From the NCBI RefSeq assembly GCF_004364345.1, contig NZ_SOCA01000008.1, positions 178,987 through 242,986 on the forward strand: DNA of 64,000 nucleotides, read 5' to 3'. The translations under genes and the position numbers were made by a program. Positions 36,201 to 45,222 of this stretch are shown here, in pieces. The notes under the pieces were generated by a model. That model saw only the letters and a list, made by a program, of their open reading frames with translations, was not told where the DNA came from and searched no databases. How positions within the stretch are numbered: the stretch's first letter is position 1; each line of letters starts with the position of its first letter. This stretch comes from Prosthecobacter fusiformis. GTDB taxonomy: Bacteria; Verrucomicrobiota; Verrucomicrobiia; Verrucomicrobiales; Verrucomicrobiaceae.

Positions 36201-38498
36201 CTCATCAGCGGTGTGAATGCCTCTGAATTCACTTTCGTATCTCCTGCGGCAGCCACCTCCGTAAGCAAGGACGGCTTCACCACGGTGAAAGTGAAATTCA
36301 CCCCGAAAGAGGGCGGTTTGCGCCAGGCGACTCTATCCATCTTGAGCAATGATTTGGATGAAAATCCTTTCGTGATCAACCTGGAAGCTAACGGAGAGAA
36401 AGATCCTTTCTTCGTCGGCCATCCTCAATCGAAGATGGTGAACGTGAATGAACCGGTCAACTTTAGTGCCGTCGTGTTCAACTCCGTCCCCACAGATACT
36501 CTGGTGGGTCAGTGGAGAAAAGTCAGCACCAAGCTCACGGGTCCCGGAGCTGTGCCTAGCGGAGTTAGCCCTCTGTTTACGACATACACTATCCCTGCGG
36601 CTACCATCAAGGATGCGGGTTCTTATAACCTCTCTGTGAAAGGTGCCCTTCTCACATCCATCAGCAATAGTGCTGAACTGGGAGTGGTGCAGGATAATAC
36701 CCCACCTTTGGTTATCGTCGCTGGGCTGACAAAAACGGCCACCTTCAAGGTCACGGCCGCAGGCAATCTGCTGAAGTATCGCTGGATGCGTCAGAGAGAT
36801 GGTGAGCTTGCTGCGACGGACCTCACACAGGTGGTCGATGCGCGCATCACCGGTGCTGCCACCAAGACCATGACCCTCAAAAATCTGGCTTCCACAGACA
36901 CTGCCAGTTACTTCTGTCTCGTTTCCAATCCTAGTGGCGATGAGCGCCAGGGCGGAACGACCCAATTGAATGTCTTTACCCAGCCAGCACTGATTGAGAG
37001 TCAGAACATGCCAGACGGCATCGTCGGTGGTGAATACAGCTACCAGATCGCCATCGACCCTGATGCATCGAGAGCAGCTCTCACTTATTCCGCCAAAGGC
37101 CTGCCTTCAGGACTGAAACTGGATACGAAGACAGGTCTGATCACTGGCCGCCCGACCAAGGCATCCCCACCGGAAGGATACACGATCACACTCACCGCTA
37201 AGAACAGCATCGTGAGCACTCTTGAGCAATCGACCACGACGGATAACATCATCGTCGAAGCTTATCCGACGAATCTGGAAGGCATCTATATTGGTACGGT
37301 GGCTCGCAATACCGCCGTGAATCGCGACCTGGGTGGCCGCCTGGATCTCACCGTCACGAAAACAGGTGCCTACAGTGGCAGCCTGACTCTGGGTGCGACC
37401 AAGCTGTCCATCAAAGGGGCTGTGAATGTGTTTCTGGATGCAGAAGACAAAGACCCGACGGCGACCTTTCAGCTAAAACCCGCAGCCTCTTCCGGCTTGC
37501 CAGCGTTTCTCGCTCTGACGTTTGAAATCGACCGTGATGCAGGCGTATTCACCGCCAACACCAAGGTCACGGATGGCTCTTCAGATGCCCTCATTACAGG
37601 CTGGCGCAAAGTGGATACGATTGAAGGCCCCAAGTATGAGACCTATTACACCTTTGGCATGCGCCTTCCTTCTGCCTCGCCTCTCATAGGTGAAGCTTCC
37701 GAAGAAATTGTACCGCAGGGATGGAGCTATGCTTCGTTCAAAGCGGCCAAAGACGGCAAGCTGACCTTCGCCGGCCGCACAGCGGATGGTGACAAGGTCA
37801 CAGGAGCTTCCTTCATCGGCGTGGATGGCAATGTGGTGCTTTACCAGTCCATGTATACACCCCTCAAAGGTTCCCTCATGGGAACCCTGCTGGTGAACAA
37901 GGGAAGCGACGACGTCGTTCCGACAGACAATACCCTGACGGGTGCCCTGACCTGGGTGCGCCCGAATGATATCAAAGCCAAGACCCGCACCTACATCGCA
38001 GGCTTTGGTTTTGCGGATACTCCCGTTGCTACACCTGTGGCCTTGGAAGCTATCGGCTCAGCTTATGTGAAGCCTGAGGGCACAAACCCTGTCTTTGGTC
38101 TGCCAAATCCCTCCACCACCCCCAACGTGGACGTGGAATTCCTCTATGGTGACCTCTCCGACACCGTCATTTCTCCAAACGTCACGGTCACCATCAGCAC
38201 CAGCAACAAGATCACCCAAGATACGACTTCCACCACGCTGACGAAGCTCGCCTCCGTCACCGCCAGCACGGGTCTCTTCACAGGAAGCTTCAGCCTGTCT
38301 GACCCGGATCTGCTGCTGGGCGGCGACAAGAAGCTGGTGAGGAAAGTCACTTACCAGGGCATCCTGATCAACGACGAGACGGACACCCAGATCGGTGTCG
38401 GCTTCTTCACCCTGCCAAAGCGCCCGGCTGTGGCACCCGAGAAAATCACCACGGTGCCAATCCTGGGCGGCAAGGTGGAAGTGAAAGCTATACCGTAA
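33285..38498 (+). CDS. Giant exported protein with ELWxxDGT repeats, Ig-like domains and a shared C-terminal module
   Basis: 1737 aa. Signal peptide MKTPFSSAITTAALLWLTAL. Residues about 20-925 hold about sixteen ~50-residue repeats of the ELWxxDGT type (GSELWESDGT, GQELWKTNGT, GRELWRSNGN, GREAWYSDGT), predicted beta-propeller or beta-solenoid. Next is a choice-of-anchor-D-like domain (FTIKNVGVNRLLNVKPLISG, then LSILSNDLDENPFVINLEAN), two Ig-like domains, and a putative Ig (He_PIG) segment (AKGLPSGLKLDTKTGLITGR). The last ~400 residues are homologous to the end of the 15392-18901 protein. Likely a surface or secreted adhesin-like or structural protein. The frame is open to a TTG at 33243, but ATG 33285 gives the signal peptide. 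Confidence 0.88.
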   Translation: MKTPFSSAITTAALLWLTALPSMGQISSLVSDINTGAPSPNASAKSAIKLTTTTGDILILAIDDPLSGSEIWRSDGTEEGTSLILDIVPGPGNSEPLDLTIVEKSSGNLVFFTALDASGNSGIRSLWVTRGDRASTMLLKTFEEGFSPRNFTAFNGRLFFEGYDGNNGSELWESDGTVSGTKLNTNISPGGGNSNPNNFFNQGNTLLYFTAYTAANHRELWSMDSSFVPTLYADSTPGTGSLLFPDGLESTADAELTAFDGQIYFVGEDSRKLWKTSGPGMTTTTLVTDPSPDGNAQTRSLTVMSVGGTSYLFAVAANTANNLEVRRLNTGTSTFDILREIGTTTTGSSPQELTVVGNRLYFTADNGEGRALYVSNGTPGGTGDQNTAIVADSLPGTDPGNLTALGTDTLVFTAFDENGVLGLYFCNPDETTLSTPISLPLAQFEDNSVATEFTVIGDSVYFLINGAQLWVTNGIDSATMVKDFQVGNASSFPTGMTKFGDNVFFSATDGTSGQELWKTNGTTTERVKDIRTGVNGSSPDSFTPAGETLFFIANVPTGAGTNNREVWRTDGTSEGTEVVTNNDGIEISSLPAPADQSSRPQHLTSIDGVLYFSAWNKDTGAEPWKVQSNGPATMIAEIGTGTTGSDPNQFVKCRDSIYFVATGSGNTRRLRSIANPTVPIVTANALTTDNTGPSSPQYLTVYGTGANQQMYFAATHPFRGNDLWKSNGTNLGTQCIDIVTASGSSFPRDLTVANNVLYFSAENSGTGRELWRSNGNRADTKIVKEIAPGITSSSPENLTEVGGLLFFTATTAATGRELWVSNGSATGTFMLKEIGPGTADANIQGMKNVDGLLIFSADNGKDGREAWYSDGTVAGTNLLEDLAPLSASSYPTGFMGYQGKLVYAASSAEEGNELRIAQTSTEIEVVYEDAPLVPLALNDTVNLGSAEFKIETITKSFTIKNVGVNRLLNVKPLISGVNASEFTFVSPAAATSVSKDGFTTVKVKFTPKEGGLRQATLSILSNDLDENPFVINLEANGEKDPFFVGHPQSKMVNVNEPVNFSAVVFNSVPTDTLVGQWRKVSTKLTGPGAVPSGVSPLFTTYTIPAATIKDAGSYNLSVKGALLTSISNSAELGVVQDNTPPLVIVAGLTKTATFKVTAAGNLLKYRWMRQRDGELAATDLTQVVDARITGAATKTMTLKNLASTDTASYFCLVSNPSGDERQGGTTQLNVFTQPALIESQNMPDGIVGGEYSYQIAIDPDASRAALTYSAKGLPSGLKLDTKTGLITGRPTKASPPEGYTITLTAKNSIVSTLEQSTTTDNIIVEAYPTNLEGIYIGTVARNTAVNRDLGGRLDLTVTKTGAYSGSLTLGATKLSIKGAVNVFLDAEDKDPTATFQLKPAASSGLPAFLALTFEIDRDAGVFTANTKVTDGSSDALITGWRKVDTIEGPKYETYYTFGMRLPSASPLIGEASEEIVPQGWSYASFKAAKDGKLTFAGRTADGDKVTGASFIGVDGNVVLYQSMYTPLKGSLMGTLLVNKGSDDVVPTDNTLTGALTWVRPNDIKAKTRTYIAGFGFADTPVATPVALEAIGSAYVKPEGTNPVFGLPNPSTTPNVDVEFLYGDLSDTVISPNVTVTISTSNKITQDTTSTTLTKLASVTASTGLFTGSFSLSDPDLLLGGDKKLVRKVTYQGILINDETDTQIGVGFFTLPKRPAVAPEKITTVPILGGKVEVKAIP

Positions 38499-38519
38499 CC
38501 CCATAAGGCAACGATCCTA

Positions 38520-38600
38520 GCGGCTCTATTCCACATGAATTGAGCCGCTGAATGAACTAACCAAAAAGGCACGAGGATCACACCTCGTGCCTTTTTGTTT
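38520..38600 (+). terminator. Terminator region after the giant protein gene
   Basis: A strong bidirectional hairpin AAAAAGGCACGAGG (38563-38576) and CCTCGTGCCTTTTT (38583-38596) lies between converging genes. Just before it CGGCTC (38521-38526) and GAGCCG (38542-38547) form a weaker second hairpin. Confidence 0.88.
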
Positions 38601-38638
38601 TAATGCGGGAAGCCGCCCTGAGGGAATTCTATACCGCG

Positions 38639-40102
38639 TTATCCCAGGATCTTGCTGCGCACGATTTCAGTCAAGATCTTCGGGTTGCCTTTGCCCTGGC
38701 TGGCTTTCATGGCTTGTCCGGTGAACCAGTTCATGGCCTTATCATTGCCACCCTTGACCTCGGCCACCTTGTCTGGATTCGCTGCCAGGATTTGCTCCAC
38801 AATGGCCTCCAGGGCACCGGTATCGCTGACCTGCTCGAAACCTTTGGCCTTGATGATTGGGCCTGCGGTCTGACCAGTGGCGAACATTTCAGCAAAGACT
38901 TCTTTGGCCTGATTGTTACTGATCTTGCCGGATTCCACGGTAGCCACCAGCTCGCTCAGGGCTTCCGGTTTCACCGGGCAGGCCGAGATGCCCTCCTCGC
39001 TGTCTTTCATCAAGCCTAGCAGGTCATTGATGACCCAGTTGGCCACTTTTTTAGCAGGCACTTTGGTATCTGCAGAAACTGCGGCTTCATAGTAGCCGGC
39101 CAGGGCTTTATCACTGGCCAGCACGCTCGCGTCATAGGCGCTGCAACCGTAGTCGGCTTCAAAGCGGGCGCGTTTCTCATGCGGCAGCTCTGGGACCTGG
39201 GGGCGGACGCGGGCAATGAACGCCTCCGTGCGCAAAGGGATCAGATCTGGGTCCGGGAAATAGCGGTAATCGTGCGCGTCTTCCTTGCTGCGCATGTCAT
39301 CGGTAATACCTTCATCATCCAGCCAGCGGCGGGTGCTCTGCACCAAGGCTACCCCAGTCTCCAGACATTCAATCTGGCGCCCTGTCTCATACTTGATGGC
39401 GCGGCGAATGGCAGAGATGGAATTCAGGTTTTTCAGCTCAATTTTCGTGCCCAATTCCGTCTGGCCTTCCGGCCTTACACTGATGTTTACATCGCAACGC
39501 ATGTTGCCTTTTTCCATGTCGGCATCGGACACTCCGCCATAGATCAGGATCTGACGCAGGCTGGTCAGATAGGCGACGACTTCCTCGGCGCTATCGAGGT
39601 CCGGCTCGCTGACGATTTCCATCAGCGGCGTGCCGGCACGATTGAAGTCAATGGTGGTGAACTTGTCATGATGGGTGCTTTTGCCCACATCCTCTTCCAA
39701 ATGGATGCGGGTGAGCTTCACCACCTTGCCTGGATTGGCGATGCTCTTTTGGGCATCCTTTGGGTACGCCAGATCATACAGAGGCACGCCGCCGCCCAGG
39801 CAGAGAGGAAAGGGCATCTGGGTGATCTGGTAGTTCTTTGGCATGTCCGGGTAGAAGTAGTTCTTGCGGTCCCAGCTCACCACCGGCGGGGTGGTGCAGC
39901 CCAGCATCATCCCGGTGAGGATGGTCTTTTCGATGGCCGCCTCATTCAATACCGGCAGTGCGCCCGGCAGCCCCAGGCACGTGGGGCAGGTATTCGTATT
40001 CGGCTCGGATCCCACCATGACCGGGCAGGCGCAGAACATCTTGCTCTGCGTGGTCAGTTGCGCGTGAACTTCAAGACCGATGGTGACAATGTACTTGGGC
40101 AT
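38639..40102 (-). CDS. gatB: Asp/Glu-tRNA(Asn/Gln) amidotransferase subunit B
   Basis: 487 aa. Part of GatCAB, which amidates Asp-tRNA(Asn) and Glu-tRNA(Gln). Opens IVTIGLEVHAQLTTQSKMFC and ACP, then NTCPTCLGLPGALPVLN with the zinc-site cysteines. It has the catalytic PMPKNYQITQMPFPLCLGGG-type block and RIHLEEDVGKSTH, then FNRAGTPLMEIVSEPDL. The C-terminal YqeY-like tail domain includes ISNNQAKEVFAEM and ends NWFTGQAMKASQGKGNPKIL. gatA and gatC are not in this window. Start ATG 40102 matches the family. Confidence 0.95.
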   Translation of the reverse strand: MPKYIVTIGLEVHAQLTTQSKMFCACPVMVGSEPNTNTCPTCLGLPGALPVLNEAAIEKTILTGMMLGCTTPPVVSWDRKNYFYPDMPKNYQITQMPFPLCLGGGVPLYDLAYPKDAQKSIANPGKVVKLTRIHLEEDVGKSTHHDKFTTIDFNRAGTPLMEIVSEPDLDSAEEVVAYLTSLRQILIYGGVSDADMEKGNMRCDVNISVRPEGQTELGTKIELKNLNSISAIRRAIKYETGRQIECLETGVALVQSTRRWLDDEGITDDMRSKEDAHDYRYFPDPDLIPLRTEAFIARVRPQVPELPHEKRARFEADYGCSAYDASVLASDKALAGYYEAAVSADTKVPAKKVANWVINDLLGLMKDSEEGISACPVKPEALSELVATVESGKISNNQAKEVFAEMFATGQTAGPIIKAKGFEQVSDTGALEAIVEQILAANPDKVAEVKGGNDKAMNWFTGQAMKASQGKGNPKILTEIVRSKILG

Positions 40103-40263
40103 GGGGGCCTGACATTGGAATCCCTTTCCGCCTGTGGCAAGCGGCGCTTGAGGACTGGCTGACGGGATTTTATCCCTGCCGCGATGTTAACATAACACAA
40201 TCTAACCCTCTACGACCTGAGGATTACCCGGATGCGGCACGTTTAGACCTTACCCAACCGCCT

Positions 40264-41406
40264 ATGAAACTCCGCACCCTTATCCTCACAGCCATGCTTG
40301 GCCATGCCCTCCAGGCGCAGCCTGCCGACTGGCAAAAGCAGGCACTCGAAGACGCCGCCCAGGACCGCACCAGCGTGCCCTACGAGGGATTCACGCCTAA
40401 CAAAATGGTGTGCGACACCACCCTGCGCCAGCTTCCCGATGGCTCCTGGGCGCTGATGATCCTGGCAGGCGGTGATACGGAGCCATCTCCGCTGAACTAC
40501 ACCGGCATCACTTTCAGCAAGGATCAGGGTCAAAGCTGGACACCGCTGGAAACGGTGAAAGTCGGCCTGCCGCGCGAGGGCAAAACCATCGGCCAATGTG
40601 TGACCGAACTCATCATCAAGGATGGCCGCTGCACCGCACTGCTTTCCACTCATTCCAAACACTGGGCCAATGACTGGCGGTCCTGGTTCATCCACAGCGA
40701 TGACAATTGCAAAACTTGGTCCAAGCCTGAGCCTATCCCGGGTCGGCTGCAAAACCGCACTTTCATGCGCAATCACATCATCACCCAGGATGGCCGGATG
40801 ATGATTCCCTTTCAGCACTACATCGGGCCCGAAGTTGAGCAGGGCAAGGAACCCCTGGACCGCGCGTTTACCAATCCCCGCAATGGCGTGATCATCAGCA
40901 GTGATGGTGGCAAGACCTGGAGCGAGCATGGCAACATCCGCCTCACTGAAAACGACCGCTACTTTGGCTGGGCGGAAAACAACATCGTGGAGCTGAGCGA
41001 TGGCCGCATTGGCATGATCATCCGTGCTGATAAACTGGGCGGGGTGCTTTATTATGCCGAGTCCAAGGACGGAGGCAAAACCTGGCCGGAATTTGCCTCG
41101 CACACGGACATTCCCAATCCAGGTAGCAAGGCCACGCTTTATCCCCTGGGCGGAGATGCCGTAGCCATGCTGCACAATCCGAATCCGCTCCACCGCAGCC
41201 CGCTGGCACTGTGGATCAGTTTTGACGGCATGAAGACCTGGCCCTACCGCCGTGTGCTGGTGCAGGAATCCGCCGATGGTCCGAAGGGCCGACTGAACTA
41301 CCCGGATGGATTTGTCAGCGCTGACAAGCAGTGGCTGCACTTCGCCTATGACGATAACCGCCATCGCGCAGTGCACTACAGCGCCAAGCTGCCTCCCCTT
41401 CCCTGA
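40264..41406 (+). CDS. Exported sialidase-like (BNR/Asp-box) protein
   Basis: 380 aa. Signal peptide MKLRTLILTAMLGHALQA. At least three Asp-box repeats of the S/T-x-D-x-G-x-x-W type are seen: SKDQGQSW, SSDGGKTW and SKDGGKTW. This is the BNR_2 six-bladed propeller of exo-alpha-sialidases and related sugar hydrolases. A clear FRIP motif with the sialic-acid arginine triad is not obvious, so the substrate may not be sialic acid. First gene of the plus-strand run to 47.9 kb; spacing of 15 bp to the symporter gene suggests one transcript. Start ATG 40264 with a clean leader. Confidence 0.85.
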   Translation: MKLRTLILTAMLGHALQAQPADWQKQALEDAAQDRTSVPYEGFTPNKMVCDTTLRQLPDGSWALMILAGGDTEPSPLNYTGITFSKDQGQSWTPLETVKVGLPREGKTIGQCVTELIIKDGRCTALLSTHSKHWANDWRSWFIHSDDNCKTWSKPEPIPGRLQNRTFMRNHIITQDGRMMIPFQHYIGPEVEQGKEPLDRAFTNPRNGVIISSDGGKTWSEHGNIRLTENDRYFGWAENNIVELSDGRIGMIIRADKLGGVLYYAESKDGGKTWPEFASHTDIPNPGSKATLYPLGGDAVAMLHNPNPLHRSPLALWISFDGMKTWPYRRVLVQESADGPKGRLNYPDGFVSADKQWLHFAYDDNRHRAVHYSAKLPPLP

Positions 41407-41421
41407 GTTCCGCCCATTTCT

Positions 41422-42405
41422 ATGCACGCTCTCATCAATCGCTTCACCAGCCTTTATCCTTTCTGGCTCATCGGCACGGCTGTCATGGCCTTTCTCTGGC
41501 CACAGACCATGGCTTGGTTCTCCGGGCAGTGGATCATCTGGGCACTCACCACGGTGATGCTTGGCATGGGACTCACGCTCACCGCCACGGATTTTCAAAA
41601 CCTGCTGAAGATGCCCGGCAGTCTCATGCTCGGTTTCCTGGCCCAGTACACCATCATGCCCCTGCTGGGCTGGGGGATTTCCCATGCCTTGAGCCTGGAG
41701 ACGGGGGCCGCCATTGGCCTCATCCTCGTAGCTGCGTGTCCGGGCGGCACGGCATCCAATGTCATCACTTATCTGGCCGGGGCCAATGTGGCGCTGTCTG
41801 TGGTCATCACGCTCGTTTCCACAATGCTGGCTTTTATCATGACGCCGCTGTGGTGTGAAATGCTCATCGGCACTTACGTGCCAGTGGATGCGCTGGGACT
41901 TTGCCTCACCACCCTGCAGGCGGTGGTGATCCCGGTGATCGTCGGTGTCTTCCTGAACTGGAAGTTTCCAAAGACTGTCGCCCGCATCTCATGGACAGGG
42001 CCTGTTCTCTCGGTGATCGCCATCTGCGGCATCACCGGTGGCATTGTGGCACAGAGCGCAGATTCCATGGTTGCCTATGCGGGCAAGCTGAGCATCGCCG
42101 TGCTGGTCCTTCATCTTTTAGGTTTCATCCTTGGTTATGTCGTGTCCAAAGTTTTCGGCTATTCCGATGTGATCGCCCGCACGGTCTCCATCGAGGTGGG
42201 GATGCAAAACGGTGGCATGGCCGCCATGCTGGCAAAGAAACACTTTGCAGTGCACCCGCTGGCTGCTGTGCCCGCCGTCTTCAGCGCCCTGATGCAAAAT
42301 GTCCTCGGCGCTCTCCTGGCAGCCTATTGGCGAGCGCGGCCATTGCCACCTGATGCCGAACTCGAAGACCTCACGGAGGTGGCACCTGAAAAAATCCAAC
42401 CATGA
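41422..42405 (+). CDS. Bile acid:sodium symporter (BASS) family transporter
   Basis: 327 aa with about nine to ten hydrophobic segments. The family region GLILVAACPGGTASNVITYL (the ACPGGxxSN motif that forms the sodium/substrate site at the crossover) is clear, as is QYTIMPLLGWGISHALSL. The C-terminus has ARTVSIEVGMQNGGMAAMLA, the second crossover. BASS proteins import bile acids, pyruvate, pantoate or 2-keto acids with sodium. The neighbours (aldolase, kinase) would fit a keto-acid or sugar acid, by inference only. Its last codons overlap the next gene by 4 bp. Confidence 0.93.
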   Translation: MHALINRFTSLYPFWLIGTAVMAFLWPQTMAWFSGQWIIWALTTVMLGMGLTLTATDFQNLLKMPGSLMLGFLAQYTIMPLLGWGISHALSLETGAAIGLILVAACPGGTASNVITYLAGANVALSVVITLVSTMLAFIMTPLWCEMLIGTYVPVDALGLCLTTLQAVVIPVIVGVFLNWKFPKTVARISWTGPVLSVIAICGITGGIVAQSADSMVAYAGKLSIAVLVLHLLGFILGYVVSKVFGYSDVIARTVSIEVGMQNGGMAAMLAKKHFAVHPLAAVPAVFSALMQNVLGALLAAYWRARPLPPDAELEDLTEVAPEKIQP

Positions 42406-43286
42406 GCCTGCACATCTCCCACACCGTCCTGCCGCTGATCCTGATGCTGCTCCAGACCAGCGGCCAGCTTGGTGCGCAAGTCACTGCGCCCGAGATTAAA
42501 ACCCTCTCCGCAGGTACATTCAGCGTCAAAGCTCCCGCTCCGTGGGCGGACTCTGCCCTTGTGGAAGAGGTCCCCTCACATCCGCTCTATTCTGCTGTGG
42601 ACTGGAAGAGCTTTCAGGAGAATGCCCGTTATACACTGAAGCCAGGTTATGAAAACCGGCCGCAGCACTGGGCCATCCGTTTCCCGGCTTTGGTGATCAA
42701 AGGACAAAGCTTTGACAAACAGAATGCCGGGTCCGATTCCGTCGCTCCACAGATCCTCATCCATCAGGCCGATGGCTGGGCAACCATCCTGGAGACGGGA
42801 GCCGCCGACTCAGCAAAAGCCGCCGAAACCCGCCGTAAGTTCCGGCAGTCTCTGATCGCTATGGACTCGGGTCTGCCAAACTCTATCACCCCTGCTTTTG
42901 TGGATGGAGGCCTTTCATTTCTGGCGCTGAAAAAGAAGGTGCGATTCCAAGGCGGGTATGGTTATCGCCTGATGTGCCAGTGGACTATCGAGGCAGACCT
43001 GGTGCGTCGCGGCATGTTGCATTACCTGTTTGTCGGCCTGTCTGATGATGATTCCTGCCAGATCATCGCCACCTTTCCCTTAGATTGTCCGGGCCTGCCT
43101 TCCGATGCCCTGGAGGCGGAGCACCTGGGCTACAGCGCCCAGAGGTATGAGGAGTTGACCCGAAATTTCGAGGCGTATTCCACTGCTGCCGAGAATTGGA
43201 TTAAACAGCACGAAAAGGACTTCACCCCCTCACTGGATGCGCTGGACCGGCTCATCGAAAGCCTCTCCGCAGACACCTGGCGATGA
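42402..43286 (+). CDS. Exported protein of unknown function in the symporter-aldolase cluster
   Basis: 294 aa. I do not recognise a family. An N-terminal leader LPLILMLLQTSGQLGAQ ends about residue 26. The mature part is mixed alpha/beta with IRFPALVIKGQSFDK, then LKKKVRFQGGYGYRLMCQW, and a helical C-terminus with RYEELTRNFEAYSTAAENWI. It overlaps both neighbours by 4 bp (ATGA), so it is translationally coupled to the symporter and the kinase and is likely to serve the same pathway in the periplasm. Confidence 0.75.
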   Translation: MSLHISHTVLPLILMLLQTSGQLGAQVTAPEIKTLSAGTFSVKAPAPWADSALVEEVPSHPLYSAVDWKSFQENARYTLKPGYENRPQHWAIRFPALVIKGQSFDKQNAGSDSVAPQILIHQADGWATILETGAADSAKAAETRRKFRQSLIAMDSGLPNSITPAFVDGGLSFLALKKKVRFQGGYGYRLMCQWTIEADLVRRGMLHYLFVGLSDDDSCQIIATFPLDCPGLPSDALEAEHLGYSAQRYEELTRNFEAYSTAAENWIKQHEKDFTPSLDALDRLIESLSADTWR

Positions 43287-44395
43287 TCATGATTCAAGAG
43301 CTCCCACCCGTCAGTTCTGTCCCGCTCAGGGAAAAAGTCTACTACTGGAAGTGTGATCGCCCGGCGGCTTTTCATGGCACGGAAGTGCAGTCTTCGGCAG
43401 CGGACCTGCACCCGCAGGTGCTGGCCCTGCTGCAAGCGCGGCAGCCCGGCCTAACCATTGATTTAAAAGACGGTGGCGGACAGGGCAATCATCGCACCTT
43501 CGTCGCTCGGATCGGCAGTTCAGATGTGTTTGTGCGCATCGAAGACGGACCTGAGCGGGATGATTACATCGAAACAGAATCACGCATCCAGGAGGCCGTG
43601 CGCGCCCTGGGGGTGAAAACGCCGCGCGTCATTGACGTGGATGCCAGCCGTTGTGAGGTGCCCTTCGCCTGGCAGCTCATGGAGGCGGTTCCACATCCAG
43701 ATCTCAATCACTGGCATAAACAAGGGAGGCTGGATCTGCCACGCATGGCCCGCGAGATCGGTGCCGCTGTGGCCCGCTGGCAGGATGTGCCGGTGGAGCA
43801 TTACGGTCCATTTCAATCCGGCAACAATGGCCTCAAAGGCTTTCATCTGACCTATGCCAGTTACTTTAAACTGAACCTGGAAACGCACCTCGATTTCCTC
43901 ACACGGCGCGAGTTCCTACTGCCTGACCAAGCTGATGAAATCCGCCAGGTGATCCAGGATCACGAAACGTTACTGGACCTTGCCTGCGGCTGTCTGGTGC
44001 ACAAGGATCTCGCGCTTTGGAACATCCTCGGCACGGAGGATGAAATCGCAGCCTTCATTGATTGGGATGATGCCATTTCAGGGGACCCTTTGGATGACCT
44101 CTCCCTGCTAGGCTGCTTTTACGATGGCACGGTGATCACCCAGGCGCTGGCGGGGTACACTCGCATCAAGCCGCTGCCCTTGGACTATCGCCGCCGGTTC
44201 TGGCTGCACCTGCTACGGAACATGATCGTGAAGGCTGTGATCCGCGTAGGCGCAGGTTACTTTGACCGCACGGATGGCTTCTTTCTCATCGGCTCCGGCA
44301 GTTCCGGTGCGGATCTGCGCCAGCTCACTCTGGACCGCATCCAGACGGCCGTCAGTGGATTGCGTGAAGATCGCAAGCTCGCCACTCTCCCATGA
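43283..44395 (+). CDS. APH-like phosphotransferase (small-molecule kinase)
   Basis: 370 aa. Aminoglycoside-phosphotransferase/choline-kinase fold. The catalytic loop is HKDLALWN (His240, Asp242, Asn247) and the metal-binding loop is IDWDD (Asp260). The N-lobe has GGQGNHRTFVARIG and VFVRIEDGP as the nucleotide-binding strands. Such kinases phosphorylate sugars, amino alcohols, homoserine or antibiotics. Placed between an uptake symporter and an aldolase, it could phosphorylate the imported substrate. Starts with ATGA overlap to the previous gene; 40 bp gap to the aldolase. Confidence 0.88.
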   Translation: MIMIQELPPVSSVPLREKVYYWKCDRPAAFHGTEVQSSAADLHPQVLALLQARQPGLTIDLKDGGGQGNHRTFVARIGSSDVFVRIEDGPERDDYIETESRIQEAVRALGVKTPRVIDVDASRCEVPFAWQLMEAVPHPDLNHWHKQGRLDLPRMAREIGAAVARWQDVPVEHYGPFQSGNNGLKGFHLTYASYFKLNLETHLDFLTRREFLLPDQADEIRQVIQDHETLLDLACGCLVHKDLALWNILGTEDEIAAFIDWDDAISGDPLDDLSLLGCFYDGTVITQALAGYTRIKPLPLDYRRRFWLHLLRNMIVKAVIRVGAGYFDRTDGFFLIGSGSSGADLRQLTLDRIQTAVSGLREDRKLATLP

Positions 44396-44435
44396 CGCCT
44401 TCTCTTTCACCTCGTTCCATCGCACTTTCACACTT

Positions 44436-45161
44436 ATGAGCACCCCTTTCCCCACCCGCACCGGAACCTGGCTTTCCATTGGCTCGCCCGTCATTGCTGA
44501 ACTCGCCGCCGCCTGCGGTTTCGACTGGGTGCTGCTGGACCTGGAGCACGGCTGTGAATCCGAGGCCGCACTGCCTAACCAATTGCGTGCTCTTCGCGGG
44601 ACAAAAACACGGGGCATCGTACGTGTGGGGGCACCTTATCCCGACCTCATCTCCCGGGTGCTGGACTGGGGGGCTTTCGGCATCATGGTCCCGCATGTGA
44701 ACTCCGCGGCTGAAGCAGAGGCCATCGTCCAAGCGGCCCATTATTCACCTCGTGGGCACCGCGGATTTTCACGCACCGTCCGCACCTATGACTATGGTTT
44801 AAACCCGCCGGGCGAGAACACACCAGTGCCCGTCATCCTGGCCCAGATTGAAACGGTCCAGGGCGTAGCCGCAGCGGAGGAGATCGCCGCCGTGGACGGC
44901 ATAGACGCGCTTTTTGTTGGGCCAGCCGATCTCGGCCACGACATCAAAGCCAGGAAGAGCACCCTCGTTTACGAGGACTGCCTGCGCACCGTCATCGAAG
45001 CCGCCAGACAGCAAGGCAAAGAAAGCGGCATCCTGGTGCGGCAGCCACAAGATTTCGAAAAGATGCGCGCCCTCGGGTTCTCCTGGCTGGCCATCGATTC
45101 AGACCTTTCCCTCCTTCGTGAGGGTTTCCTCAAAAACGTCAAAGCCGCAAAGCCTTCTTAA
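44436..45161 (+). CDS. HpcH/HpaI-family aldolase (4-hydroxy-2-oxo acid aldolase)
   Basis: 241 aa. Class II, metal-dependent pyruvate aldolase fold: FDWVLLDLEHGCES (catalytic His and nearby metal site), GIVRVGAPYPDLISRVLDWG, FGIMVPHVNSAAEAEAIV, HRGFSRTV, and VILAQIETVQGVAAAEEIAA with the metal-binding Glu followed by IDALFVGPADLG with the Asp. Cleaves 4-hydroxy-2-keto acids to pyruvate and an aldehyde. In the cluster it would be the carbon-carbon cleaving step. ATG 44436 gives the usual length; the frame is open upstream into the kinase gene but that part is not coding in this frame. Confidence 0.93.
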   Translation: MSTPFPTRTGTWLSIGSPVIAELAAACGFDWVLLDLEHGCESEAALPNQLRALRGTKTRGIVRVGAPYPDLISRVLDWGAFGIMVPHVNSAAEAEAIVQAAHYSPRGHRGFSRTVRTYDYGLNPPGENTPVPVILAQIETVQGVAAAEEIAAVDGIDALFVGPADLGHDIKARKSTLVYEDCLRTVIEAARQQGKESGILVRQPQDFEKMRALGFSWLAIDSDLSLLREGFLKNVKAAKPS

Positions 45162-45222
45162 AGACGGCCTGCCGTCCGCCGACCCTGCCACCAATTCTTC
45201 CGCCCATCCCCTTCACATCCCC

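Noticed and set aside
40243..41685. 480-aa minus-strand frame opposite the sialidase-like gene
   Set aside because: No signal or domain; the plus-strand gene has Asp boxes and a leader.
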